Assembly: GCA_949130485.1 (NCBI GenBank)
Contig: OX422198.1
Location: 2,809,262-2,873,261 of the forward strand
Reading direction: 5' to 3'
Origin: Agelas oroides
Taxonomy: Eukaryota > Porifera > Demospongiae > Agelasida > Agelasidae
DNA length: 64,000 nucleotides
Of this stretch, positions 1 through 12,236 are shown in pieces. The translations under genes were made by a program, and so were the position numbers. The notes beneath the pieces are model-generated. The model was not told the origin of the DNA. It saw nothing but the letters and a program-made list of their open reading frames with translations, and did not search any database. The first letter of the stretch is position 1; every line of letters starts with the position of its first letter.

Positions 1-241
1 ATAGCTGATCACTGCCAAGTAAGCTATTTTGACTGCCCTTCTTTGCTGTCTATACATAGTAAGACTCAAAACTTTACACTGAATAGTTATAGCTCCAACG
101 AAATCAATTTCCAAGTTATCTGATGGTAGAACTTGCAGCCTGTGTTTGAGAGTGCTTAGCAGCCCTTAGCCCATTCATCATCACTTGCAAACTATGCCCT
201 TCCTCCCTTACAATGTAAGTCAAAGGCTGTGGCATAGTCTT

Positions 242-344
242 AATGTAATTTAACCAGGAAGGTTAAATTAGGTTAACGATTGACAGTCTGGGCGGCCACG
301 CGGCAATGCGGGCGTGATATCGATTGGGCAGGAAGGGGGCGCGG
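242..344 (+). repeat. Split direct repeat A1
   Basis: 103-bp copy matching 2237-2339 with a handful of transitions; both begin AATGTAATTTAACCAGGAAG. Confidence 0.85.
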
Positions 345-410
345 GTCACTCCAGCGTCACGGTGAGGTAAGTGAGGTAGCTAGGGAAGGGAGGGCTGGCG
401 GGCTGGAGAT

Positions 411-430
411 GGGGGGGGGGGGGGGGGGGG
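411..430. repeat. Poly-G tract (20 bp)
   Basis: Uninterrupted G run. Other long G/C runs are at 8688-8708 and 49694-49710 (C). Length is prone to assembly error. Confidence 0.9.
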
Positions 431-999
431 TAGTGATAGTCTGAATGTGTTACCTAGCGTTGTGCATGTGCCAAGCATGGCACGACGGCAAGCGGCCGCT
501 CAGGACTCCAAGTGGTCAATTTTTTTCAAGGTAATTGCTTGGTTGCCATGCTGGCAACTCTGCTTCCTGTAGCACGGCATAGTGCAGAACTATAGTTCTA
601 GCTGGGTCACGGCTCAGCGGCCAGGCTGGCAGCCCTAGCAGTGTTATGTCGCAGCTGCCAAGCTGGCAGCTGGACTGCGCGCCCTGGCAGGGCCGTTGCA
701 GTATTCCTGGTGTGGCGGCCAAGCATGGCATTGTAAGCCACATCATTTCTGTCTGTTTTGTTGTGCTCATTACAGGCCTACCCCTGACCATGCCGAGTTC
801 CACGGCGGTCAGCTTGCGCCAGTGTTTTCAGCTGCACCCGGTGGACTTGACCCAGTGGCAGCGGCACTGAGTCAGGTGGGGCTACCCTCATGCACAGACG
901 GCCATTGTTCCTTTGGTGAACCAAGCTGTACCTCCAGCGACCGACCTTGGGAGGGCTGCGGCAATCCCAGGTTAGGGGTCTGTGCCACCTCGGTTGACG

Positions 1000-1616
1000 A
1001 AGAAGATACTGGCACTGGAGTTCGTAGACATGTGGGAGCTGCTACCAGAGTCATGGCAATTGGAACCGGCTGAGGCTGGTTGCTGCCATTCCCGTCGTCC
1101 GAGGCTGGTTACAAATTTCCCGTTATGGGTTGAATGCTACGCGGCTACCCTGTCAACGCGATACCCGGAGAAGATGCCACATTTCATGGCCTATTTACGG
1201 ACAATCACAAGGGCGAGTAGGAATTTCGAGGGCACGGCGTGGACATCATATGATATGGCGTGGACGCCAAGTGGCAAATCTACGATCGTTGGATTGAGGA
1301 GTGATTGACTCTGCCCTATATAATGAGGCCTTCACAGGTCAGGCTGATTCCGAGATGTCGCTTCTGCTTGGCAGACACCACGACACCAAGGAGAGGCAAT
1401 CACCAGTCCAGGCTGCATACTCTTCGGACGGGAGCAGAGATCTGTGCAAATCTGGCAACTGTTTAATAAGCCAAGCGGTAATACCTGTAGACACAAGCAT
1501 TGCCGCTATGGCCATCTGTGCTCCAAGTGTCGGCGGGGTTCTCACCCAGCAGCAGAGTGTACAGGTCGCCACGGGCGCTCACTATCCCCGAAGGAGGGTC
1601 GGCTAGGAGCAGCTAT
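1000..1616 (+). pseudogene. gag-like protein remnant of the YR retrotransposon (frameshifted)
   Basis: Three plus frames must be combined. The first (to about 1300) carries a block around WVECYAATLSTRYPEKMPH and AWTSYDMAW. The next frame continues with VIDSALYNEAFTGQA. A third gives PRCRFCLADTT and then a Cys/His cluster, HKHCRYGHLCSKC followed by GSHPAAEC, ending at a TAA at 1614-1616. This order (Trp/Tyr-rich block, LYNEAF, zinc knuckle-like cluster) is the usual layout of gag-like ORFs in YR retrotransposons of invertebrates. At least two frameshifts and an in-frame stop show it is dead. Confidence 0.6.
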
Positions 1617-2048
1617 GTAATCAACCTGAGTTGGACTGTTTGCCTGGTGTTTATGCATTTTAATAATGCTGATAGGTGATAGTTGTGTTTTAGGGTTGAC
1701 AGAGTCATTATATACTAGAACAATGTACAGGGAGCATTGGAGCGGCTACTACTGCGGCACAGGAGGGTGTAGAGGACTCTGTGATACAAGCGCTAGGGAG
1801 GTGGACTAGCGCAACGTTCTTGGGATACATCCGCACCCTGCAGGAGCAATTAGCTAGGGTAGCTAGAGTCTTGGCCAGAACTGATTAGTCAACAGGGAGA
1901 TAGTATATGGAGATTGCTCTTTGCTGTTGTACTTGTAGTTGATGGATGGCAGTAATATGTTGGTGCTTGCAGCTACGTGAGCATTAGGGGATCCTTGGGG
2001 GAGGGTGCAGCGGCCTGGTTCCCAGGCCGCTGCAGAATGGTTGGGCAT

Positions 2049-2153
2049 GGAGCCCCTGAACGGGACTCCACACCTGAGTGTATGACCCTCCACCAAGCAT
2101 CCCCAACAGATACTAAGAAACTTACAGGTGGTGGAGGGCAGGTAAATAGAAGC
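2049..2153 (+). repeat. Split direct repeat B1
   Basis: 105-bp copy matching 2611-2715; both begin GGAGCCCCTGAACGGG and end ATAGAAGC. Confidence 0.85.
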
Positions 2154-2236
2154 GCGGCGGCCCGGACTTTGCCCAACACCTCATGGATTGACGCCGGTCC
2201 GGTAAGCTGCTGCCTCATGTGGAAGGATATGAGTTA

Positions 2237-2339
2237 AATGTAATTTAACCAGGAAGGTTAGATTAGGTTAACGATTGACGGTCTGGGCAGCCGCGCAGCA
2301 GTGCAGATGTGATATCGATTGGGCAGGAAGAGGGCACGG
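2237..2339 (+). repeat. Split direct repeat A2
   Basis: Second copy of A (see 242-344), lying between B1 and B2. Confidence 0.85.
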
Positions 2340-2610
2340 TGGCACAACGGCGCAGCGGTATGTAGCGTCCGGAATTGGAAATCGACTCAAGCGGTGCAGT
2401 GGCGCCGCATAGCGGCGGAAGTAGGGTGGTCTATTTAGCTGGCAGGTGGAGCTGGCAGTGCAGCAGTGTGCAGCGAGGGCAGCATGTATAGCAGTTTGGT
2501 GGCATGCATAGTAGTTTCTCCCTCCCAGACCCACCCACATACAAACGTCAATCCGCCGGTGTTTATTTCTCTTTCCACCCCACTGGGTGTGATCAGGTCC
2601 GGACGGGAGT

Positions 2611-2715
2611 GGAGCCCCTGAACGGGTCTCCACACCTGGGTGTATGACCCTCTAGCAAGCATCCCCAACAGATGCTAAGAAACTTACAGGTGGTGGAGGG
2701 CAGGTAGATAGAAGC
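2611..2715 (+). repeat. Split direct repeat B2
   Basis: Second copy of B (see 2049-2153), taken as the 3' end of the element. Confidence 0.85.
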
Positions 2716-5303
2716 AAGGGGATCTACACAATCAAGGGCTCAAGCTACTGAAGGCAGAAGAGGCCATGTAGCTCACATACCTAGCACCAAATGCAGCTGC
2801 CAGTTTTAAACTATTTTTAGGTATACAGTAATATGCGAAATAACACATTTAGGCAAAATAACAGCACAGCAAGCCACTCTGTGCGAGCTAGATGCCCTAT
2901 AGATGAAGAGATGGAAAAAGCGTGATGACCTGGGGGAGCGTTGGGGTGTCAGGTGGGGGAGCGCCAACACTGCTACACACATCGTAGCTCCCATTTGTTG
3001 AGGCAAGACTTTCATAATTATGTAGCCTGTGTCTTTTCCTAATGCGTGGAGATCGTTGAGGGAGAGGGGGGGGTGATGGCCACTTGTTTTGGATTGTGCT
3101 ACTTATGGGGGTGGGGCTGAATAGTTCAGGGGATCCCGGTAGGGGTTCTTCATGCTGGGGGCTAGTGTTATCGAAAGAGGTTGGACTGTTAGTGGGGCTA
3201 AGTGGAGGGGGAGGTGGCTGGTTCTGGGGGGAGTCAGGGGTAGGGGCATGGACTGGGCTTGAGGTGGGTGTGGGGCTAAACAGTAAGGGGGAAGAGCTAT
3301 GGTTAACAGATTCTACTTATACGAGGCATGCACGGGGTTACCGAGAGTACCAGCCTGAATTGTCTGTTCGGTGTCTCTTGTATGATGTTGATGCTGTCAT
3401 CCTGCGTCTGGGGGGGCTCTGACAGTACCTCCGGGGATGTAATCGGTCCCTCGGTATAGATCTCCCTGGACCGGAGTGCGTATTTCAGGGTGCGGGTTCG
3501 AGTAGTATAGTGCAGTAGTTTCAAAAATGACGTCATCTCTGCGGCGCTGCGGTATAGGTTTATGATGAGGACAGGGTTCGCAAAACTTTATTCACTGCTT
3601 AGAGGCCCATCCAAGTGTAGACAGCTGACAGTAATAACACTCTGTTGTACCTGCAGACGTTGCTCACAGGTGAGTACTTACCGTAGGTGCAACCGTCTTT
3701 ACTCATTGACGGAGTTCGTCAGAGTTTGCTACCCAAACATATGCCATAAGATGGCAGTAGCAAGTGTTAGTAGAAATTGACCGATTTACAGTGAAGTGCA
3801 CTAGCACATGCTGCAGAGTTTGAGGTTTGAGTTACTATAAATAGAAACATTTTGGATTTTGCCATTTACAGTTACATGTCTTCTCCCCTTTGCGGTCAGT
3901 GTGCCCTTGACACAATTTAGAAACAATCAGGCCCTTCACCAGCACATTTTGTGCACTTGGACACTACTCAGGGGACTTAAGGTCTGGGTCCACTGCTTTT
4001 ATCGTGTTTTTTGACCTGATTCATGGCTGTTGTTGGACATAAAAGATACAAGATTGTTCCTTGACCACACCCAGACCACATCCCCTGCTTCTGCATAGGA
4101 GGGGGCATGTTCTACCAAACATCCGTAAGCACCCTTGGTAGTTCAAGGAGGAGGTCTTAGCGATGGTCTGAAGTTACCTGAACAGTATGCAACTGGTGTA
4201 CATGATGTATGCTGACATTCCATCCGATGGCTTCTCAATACGACCCTCCTAACCATACAAACCGGCAATTTCTGCAGGTGTGTAATCCATGGTTAATCAA
4301 CATTTAGTGCTATAACTCAGCTTGTAGAAACCATTTTCAAAAGCCACCCAACAGAATAGTACATCTTTCCAACCTCTACAATGCTACAAGAACGGACCTT
4401 GCATACGACGGCATTTTGTGCTCCGCCTGTACACGACTCTTTGCATTCCTCTTTTGTGCGGCCATTTACTGATTCAGTCACGCCGTTGTCACACGCATAC
4501 GGCCATTACATCACGTGCCTTATGCAGCTTGGGCTTCAAACTGGCTGATAGATACTACGTGGGTACCCAGCTGATCTGCTTACCATTCTAGAAGCACTGA
4601 ATACTACAGTCACCTAACATAGGTTTCGAGAATTTCGCTGTCATTATCGCTTCACCAGTCGCTGAAAAGGAGCAACGAAGCAACTAAGCAGAAACAACTG
4701 CTGAAACTTGGCTAGAACTAGTCATTTTAAGTCATGTGATTATTACGCAAACCAAAAAAACACATGCGGCGTATGCACGCAATCTAGGTGCACACGTGCG
4801 TAAAACGGACCCAGGCCTTAAGTCCCCTGAGTACAGCCTTTAGGCTCTTTAATTGCATAAATTCCTTGGTCTCACTATCAAACTATTAGTTAGTAAAAAG
4901 TTTCCAAAACTAAAGTACATGTAAAAGACACACAATGTTTCAAATTTCAAATAATGGTTTTATGAAAGCTCAACTTCAATCTTCACTATTCAGAGCCTGG
5001 CCAGTTTTTAAGCCAAAGTAGTTGAAGTGGCTGTTAAAAAGATGGTTGGTTTTGGGGCGGACCCAAAGGGCATTTTAGAGCCTTTCGAAAAGGCCTAGTG
5101 AGAACCCTGCACAGCACTATCACTGGGTGGTACCAAGTGCGTAATGGGAAGGAGGTGATACTACATTAAACTAGGTGTATGCATGCATGCATGCGCAGAG
5201 TAAGCCTTGCACAGGCAATGTAGGCATGGTCAAAGACTGAGGAGTGCAGAATATGAGACAGGGTGAACAAAAGTGGCAAAGTGTGCTTTTGAGAAGTTTG
5301 CAG
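2716..5303. other. Unassigned span upstream of the first recognised vWA exon
   Basis: No convincing coding exon found, although the upstream part of the vWA domain must be encoded here or left of the window. 3084-3300 is G-rich. An isolated open stretch at about 3640-3688 ends at a good donor (GTGAGT) but I could not tie it to the vWA fold. Holds the inverted-repeat element at 3966-4832. Confidence 0.4.
3966..4832. mobile_element. MITE-like element with imperfect terminal inverted repeats
   Basis: Left end CTCAGGGGACTTAAGG followed by TCTGGGTCC is mirrored at the right by GGACCCAGG then CCTTAAGTCCCCTGAG. No protein-coding potential between; no target duplication recognised. Confidence 0.55.
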
Positions 5304-5344
5304 ACACTAGCAAAGTGTCACAGCCTTCATCTAGTGCCAAAAAG
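5304..5344 (+). CDS. Exon (vWA domain, DTSK segment)
   Basis: 41 nt between TTTGCAG and GTATGG. Reads (D)TSKVSQPSSSAKK, ends in phase 0, and joins the next exon to give a segment like the DG-D-TS...VVVD stretch late in vWA domains. Its upstream partner should end in phase 1. Weaker polypyrimidine tract than the other exons. Confidence 0.5.
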
Positions 5345-8300
5345 GTATGGCGTAACTTCACCATCGCTGTCTTTCACTTTGCTCTGCTTACCCTTGCTTT
5401 CACTTCACTCCATTTAGCTCTGTGTCCCCTTGCCTTTTGGTCTTTTCTCCCAATTTTCTTCTATTTTGACATCGATGACAATGAGACCACCAGTGCTGCT
5501 ACAGCACTGGGAACAATAAGCTTACATAAGTGTACACAATTTGTGTAAGCCAGATGTTTTAAATTGTATTCCTAAGCATGACGAATGTTTGCCCACAAGA
5601 CACACCCCACCAATTGAGAACAGCCTACACTGGAAGAGTAGTCTAAGAACAAACAATAACTGTTCACTAAGCTATTAAAAGAATGAAAATGAGTTGTGTA
5701 AGAAAGTTGGGGTAAAAGAGGGGGAGGGCGTCTACTCGAAGGGGACGTATTAGGAAGCACTTATGGTATAGTGCTTATGTACTTTCCACTCCAGCTATGT
5801 TCTAATGCTCCCTACCCATGGCTCCTTTATATGCACATTACACAGTAAAATCTCCTTCGCTGTGGTCTAGTCTGTTTTATCATTTCATGTCTCCTGGTTT
5901 CCACCTTTCAGCAAGAGAATGTGGTGGTGGACACAGTGCTGATCATTGACACTCCAGAGAATGTTACACAGAAAGCCATCACACATGCTTCAGGTGAGAT
6001 ACGTACATACTGCTATAGGATGCCCTAGTGTTGTTTTAGTAGGCAAAATTAGCAAAACAGTTCAGACACCCAACACACTATATAGCCTTATCGGTATTGG
6101 CAGGACCTCCAACATGCAGCTGTGGGCTAGTGCATCAGGTATGGAGAGCTCACACAGAGAGAATGGCGAAAAGCACATGGCAACTCATTGCATCAGATCA
6201 TGTAATTGTCCAAGTATATAAGTGACTACATAATACATGAAACTAACTAGAAAATGTAGAACATTGTGGGGGCGAGCCTGAGCAAGCTGATACAGGACAT
6301 TATGTCATACATCAAGTCAATCATCCTCCTACATGCACATCCATTTACCATTCACAGGGGGCTTTGAAAGTGTTTTTGCTTGCTGGTTTACTAATTTGCC
6401 ATGGCATATAGTAGGATTTGTCACTATAGCCAAATTTCAAAACGCACAAGTAGCTAAGTCAAGTATCACATATGCCAGCCATTTCTCCAGCCAGGGCAGC
6501 TAATGTAGCTACACATGCATGGACTAAGCTTTACGACGAAATCATGAGCTGGATTTCTGGTGTTTATGAGTGCCGTTCATGCCATACATGACTGGCTCTA
6601 CCTGCGAAGCGACTTCAACCACTGTCCATATATTTTGTACCGCCTGTGAGCGGCCTGCCGTTGATGGTTGGTAGAAGCACAAACCAGAAGTAAGTTGCCA
6701 CTTCAGTTGTCTTCGCTCCGGGTCGCTGACGCCGCACTCGGGCAGTTAAACATCGGCTTCGTGCACGAGAACGATCTTCGTGAAATATTTGAATGCGCTC
6801 ATTTAAAATTTACGGTATATGGCCGCAAGCAAGCAAACAAGCATGCAAACACACTTCCGCAATGCAGTCCCGCTAGTGTGGGGCTCACTCAGGCTCACCC
6901 CAAATATACATAGAATGTTCAGTCAGAATGTTTGGTCATTACAACTTCACACAGAGTGCGAACATCGGTAACCTTGTGGCTTCTAGGCTCAGTGTTCTTA
7001 TTAAAGGCCTTAACAAGATCTGGCAGCAGTGTTGAGGTATGCCGTGTCAATTTCCTTGGTAAATAGTTCCTCTGGAAGAGCACATGTAACAGATAATGTG
7101 CACTGTTGGCTGCATCCAGTAACAGTTTTCTATACGGGCTGCAACTGGTAGACTACTTTTTGGTGGAAACGATGACTCAACTCCCCATGAACAACATCAA
7201 GTGCATCAAAGTACTGCTGTTAGAAAAATGCTTTTGGACTTTCAAACCTGTGTGTAGGTAGATTCACCATCATCAACTCTTTTTTTTTGAGGTTTATTTT
7301 TGCAATATTGTGGCAATGTAGTTTCTGATGTTAAAACCCTTCAACTACTGAATTGTATTTTCTGAAGATCGTGTTTGCACTAGTCACACCTTTTTTCACC
7401 TGAATTTCCACTTCTGCTGGAGTTAGCCCTGGAAACTTGAGACACAGCTTCTTCCACATGTCCTTTACAAGTCCATGACCTTGACCACACCCACTCATTA
7501 GTGATTGTTCAATAGTCAGGGTCCTCCGACCAGAGAGCGCTCCTCCCGACTGAAAGCTGCCTAAAATGTCAGAAATGGAGCCCTTACAACTAAAGTTACA
7601 AGGCAAAAGGAGTGTTTTCTAGGCCCGTTAGTACAAGAAAGCAGAACAGTGGCCCACCTGGCATTGACCAGGGCTTTTCTACAGCCAGCTGCAACAGCCG
7701 CCATGCACTGTCACCCTCTGGGTGACACCCAACCACCTCTCCTCATCCCACCCTTTCTGCTAGCACAGAACCTATCTTCAAAACAGATTGTGCCAACTGA
7801 TAAAATGCGACTGAATTTCGATGACGACTATAGTCATCATTAGTAGTTAAAGGGTTAAATCCTTTGAAGCTTTCAGTAACTCTTTGTAGAAGAGGTCAAA
7901 TGCCTCATCACTTCTTTGCCTTTGTAGATACTGCATGCAATGCTAGCTTTGAACCCAGCACAGCTTTGAACCCAGCACAGCTTCTTGAATTGTGGTGTCT
8001 TTACCTTGGAGACTGAGGGAAAGCTTTCTGTTGGAGAGATGTGAGAGCTTCAATCCATAGTACGTATGTGCTAAACTTCTCCATTGAAATTGAGAATACT
8101 ACCTGCTTTGATTGGATACTCATTTCTTCCTTCTTCATTAATCTTACACAAAGGACTTCATAATTGGTAATAACAGACTATATAGCTGATGTCCAAATCA
8201 TCCATCGAATAGGGCAGAGAGGTTTCAAGCCTTGAGCATCACATGAAAGCATGGACTGCATTGATTGAAACAAAGATGACCTTTTAGGTGAAAATCATAT

Positions 8301-11300
8301 AAGCTGGCCCACTTCCGTCACTAAGTCTAGTGCATCACTCACTGGAGTCACTTGCCTTCCCACAGCCTGGAGACACAAGTTGGTACAGTGGGCCAAACAG
8401 TGCAAATATATACGTAATCTCTCGAAAATACACCCATGAGCGATGAACTTAAGTGGCTCGTCAAAGAGGGGGTGGGCGTATATTCGAGAGTTGTGATAGT
8501 TAAAATACGCCCACCTTATGCAATAACAGCAAATGGTGTCTGCCTTCACTTGTTAGTCCCTCCTCTTGCACAGTGCTCTTGCACAGTGCTGCTTCTTCTG
8601 TGCTTCTTGCGTAACATAACCACATGTGCCAGTAGATGGGCGTACTTTCAAGAGAAAAGCACACTTTGCAACAACTTCATTCAAAGAGGGGGGGGGGGGG
8701 GGGGGGGGATGGGCTTATTTTCAAGGGTGGGCCTATTTTGGGGAGATTACGGTATAGCTAGTGGCTGTTCCTTTTGGATTTGAGCAGCTACACCATTTAT
8801 GTGGCCTAACATGTTTGTAGCCCCATCACACACTTGTCCCCGACACTGATTGTTAGGTAGACAAAATCGAACTAAGCAGTCTTTAATGCACATGGTTAGT
8901 GTGGAAGAGTCAGTCATGGGAACATTGATGAACTCCAAAGGGGCTTCATACATGTACATATTGAAATCATCGATCGATTATATAGATACAGACAGGACGA
9001 GTAAGAGCCTCCATCAAATAGCAACGAGATTTGAACAGATGTGGTTTACAATTAGTGGATGATTGCCAGTTCTGCTATTGAGCAAAGAGCTGTTCAGAAC
9101 AACACAGAAAGCATTACACATAATGAACAATGGAAAGCATTTTACACAGTGAAGCTTACTTTTGTCTGTGATGTGTCAGTGAGTTTCCCCAACCAAGTGG
9201 GCCTGAACCTATTATGCTTGAAATTTTGTCCATTATGCTTTTAGGAAATTCCATGAGATCCTCCCTATTGTGTTTTGGTTTCTCCCGTTAAGGCTCCACT
9301 TATTCCTCAGATCAGTTCAACACTTTTAACAGATGCAAGTTGTAGATTTATTCATGGTCTTACAGTTACTGCTACCTTTGGAGCTTTGTGTGTATCCACC
9401 AATAGAAGTGTAAGTGTAGGAGTCTGCTTTTAAGTGAGTTAGCACGCTAGATGCTATGCTGGAACTGTGGACTGCCATTAGACACTTTGATTAGAAAACT
9501 GCATGCACATGAAATTATGGTGTAAATATTGCCTATCTTGCCGGCAATATGCCTTATGGCTGGATATGCCTATTATGCTGAAAATTATGCTGGCATATAG
9601 GCTCAGGCCTATCAACAAGTTAGAAAGTGCAATACTAACATACGTATATGGTTGTTGCCAAAACCCCCATCCAACTCGAGTGCTTGGAACTAATGTATCC
9701 CAAAGAAGTTTGTGCTGGTTTTTTTATTGAGAGGCATATTGTCTTTATCAATGGCTCGCTTGTAACTATGGTTTTATTGTTTCCCAGCTGAAACATGGTT
9801 ACAAGGGCATTGCATGGTTAACTTATTGGACTGAGCCTGAGCAAGCCCCACACTAGCAAGTTGATCGGTGATTTAGTCTGTATATATCTGGCATACGTCA
9901 TTCTACACCTACAACAACATCGATCCACCCAACTGGTCCCACTGGTAATCACCTACCACCCAGCCCTCTCCAGAACAGCGAGGACTTTGAGGAAAAACAT
10001 CTGAACGTTCTCCATGTCTCAGACAGACTCAAAGCAGCCATCCTTGACCTACCCATAATTGCATTCAGGCGCCCACACAACCTGAGGGATCTACTCGTGC
10101 AGGCCAAACTGAAAAAAAACAAACACACCCACACAAACAGATGTATAAAGATGTAGGGATGGCATGCCAAAAAGTAGGCAAACAAGGTAGGGATAACGCA
10201 TGAAAGCAAAGGTCAACATATTGGCAAAGCCCCATCCCTACATCTTTTTCACACTACAGCTGATGCAATGCTGCTAGATCATATTAGCCTCGTTCAGAGC
10301 CAACATGTGGGAGATTAGACCTAAGCCTATTTCAAGTGTAATCACAACACCAAAACTTGAATCGGCGTTGACAGTTTAGTAGTGGTTCCAGGCATGTATT
10401 AAATAATTATGTGTAATATAGCCACAGCTAGAACCTGATGAAGGGCCAACCACTCTTCCTACCAAACTTTGTGAAACCAATTTCAGTTGTCAATCACATG
10501 ACGACTGACCAGCTGCAGCACAGAAACTACTATCATACTGACAACTGACCATCCTAGCTTTACAGTTCAATAAAGCTGTGAGTAGGCTATTTTTAGTGTA
10601 GCTACAAGTAGGAAGCTGAATGCAGCGCCTTACCTACGTAGTGTTCATAAGCCTTGCCCAATGCCGGCGGGAGGAAAAGACTGTGACAGCCATGCGTACT
10701 GCCCGCTGGCGATTTCGCTTGTGTACTGTCTCGCTTCCAGACCAATGACCGTGGTCTTTGGTCTGGGAACGAGACTTCGTGTGCGCATGCGTACACAATT
10801 AGAAAATGGCGTCCTAAGCAACGCACAGCAGCCTCAGAGTGTTGTGAATGGCTTTGGTTGACCAGGGTGAATTTGAAGCTATGAAGACGCTGAGTGGTCG
10901 TAGAGCTCCACGCTGTGATAAGCATCAGTTTCGTGCTAAAATTACGGTGAGTGCTTGAACCAGTTTTTGAGTTATTGTTGTTTGAACAAAAGTCGTAACG
11001 ACGAAAGAAAGAATACGAAAAATGGCACTTTTGCTAGCGCACACTTTTGTGTTTAGCTGTCTTCCGCGTGGCTTTTGACCACTTGTATGAGTCTTGCTGA
11101 TCACAAAGGCACTCAAAGAGGAAGCCTGGGTGCTTAAATAAACTTTTAGCGTGTTTGTGGTGAAGTTATACGGCTTTTGCTCAAGTATTGCATATATTGC
11201 GCGTTGGCGCCATCCCTACATAGAGAGTCTACCGACTCTCTGATATATATAATACCATAAACGATCCTTCAACCCTTGATCAACGTATTACTGTAGGTGT

Positions 11301-12204
11301 GAAAATGTATACAGTACTCATCAACTTATGTTATTTGTTTCCCACAGGTGGGGCCTGCTTTCTTCCAAAGAGCCTCTCTGAAGCCCTGAAGTTATTTGAA
11401 ATGGAGACACTGCTCTCCATCCGAGCACGAGTTGTACCACAAAATCTACGATCTGTCCGATCTGCCGTGAGTGACATATACACTCATGATTTGGTCTGTG
11501 TGCTGTTTTTAACTGTAAGCTCATCGTTCAGCATTAGTTCATTACCTACAAATGGCTATCAATGGATCACAAATTGTTAATGTCAGGTTAGGCTAAGATA
11601 CTTTCATGCAGCATTGGGTGACATCATTAGCTAATGTTGCAGGAGTGATTAGAGCCAGCTAACTTGCTTACATCCAATTCACTCACTTGCTCGCTTTGCA
11701 CTATTTAAGTGTGTTAAGATTGAGGAGAGTGAAAGAGTTATCTTTCACCTAGCCCCAGCACTGATCACTGCAGGCTGTCCATCTGTGTGACAAGTGGCAT
11801 GAACTGCATGGTTTGACATGTGGCATGGCTACCAATATGTTCACTGTTATGCTGCAGAGGAACCACTAACCCAACCCTTGTGATTGTGTGCCTTCTATGG
11901 AAGGTAAAGTGACCAGCTATGACACACTGGCCATGGATCTATTTCTGACTACTACATGATTTGGTACCAGGTCCTGCTAGTTTTCGGAAACAGTAAGGGT
12001 CTCGTCTGTTGAGGACTGTCCTGGATCATCTCTCTGCTGTACAGATAACCTTGAAGACAGACCTATGTAGAATCACCTGCACTGGATACGTACATCCTTC
12101 TACTCTGTTATCTGTAATTCTGTGCAACTCGTATGATTTGGACTCATACTCCACTATCTATTATTAACCCTCGGCGCGCATGCGCCGTAGGGTTACAGTA
12201 GTCG

Positions 12205-12236
<32 letters not shown>

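Larger units (their letters stand above)
242..2715 (+). mobile_element. Internally deleted tyrosine-recombinase (Ngaro/PAT-like) retrotransposon
   Basis: Two different direct repeats are interleaved in the order A1 (242-344), gag-like remnant (about 1000-1616), B1 (2049-2153), A2 (2237-2339), B2 (2611-2715). Both A copies are 103 bp and both B copies 105 bp; the A copies differ mostly by G/A and C/T changes. The A1-ORFs-B1-A2-B2 order is the split direct repeat structure known for Ngaro/PAT-type YR retrotransposons. Only a gag-like remnant remains; I see no reverse transcriptase, RNase H or recombinase between the repeats, so this is a deleted, non-autonomous copy. The element is more GC-rich than the rest of the window. 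Class assignment rests on repeat geometry plus the gag-like motifs. Confidence 0.72.

Noticed and set aside
646..1073. Plus-strand ORFs of 74 and 125 aa
   Set aside because: Lie inside the YR retrotransposon, not in the frame of its gag-like motifs, and show no conserved pattern.
3640..3688. Possible small exon ending at GTGAGT
   Set aside because: Phase would fit the 5304 exon, but the acceptor lacks a pyrimidine tract and the peptide does not look like the expected vWA segment.
5273..5548. 91-aa ORF with a hydrophobic segment
   Set aside because: Its first part overlaps the supported exon 5304-5344; the hydrophobic part is read-through into the intron after a good donor.
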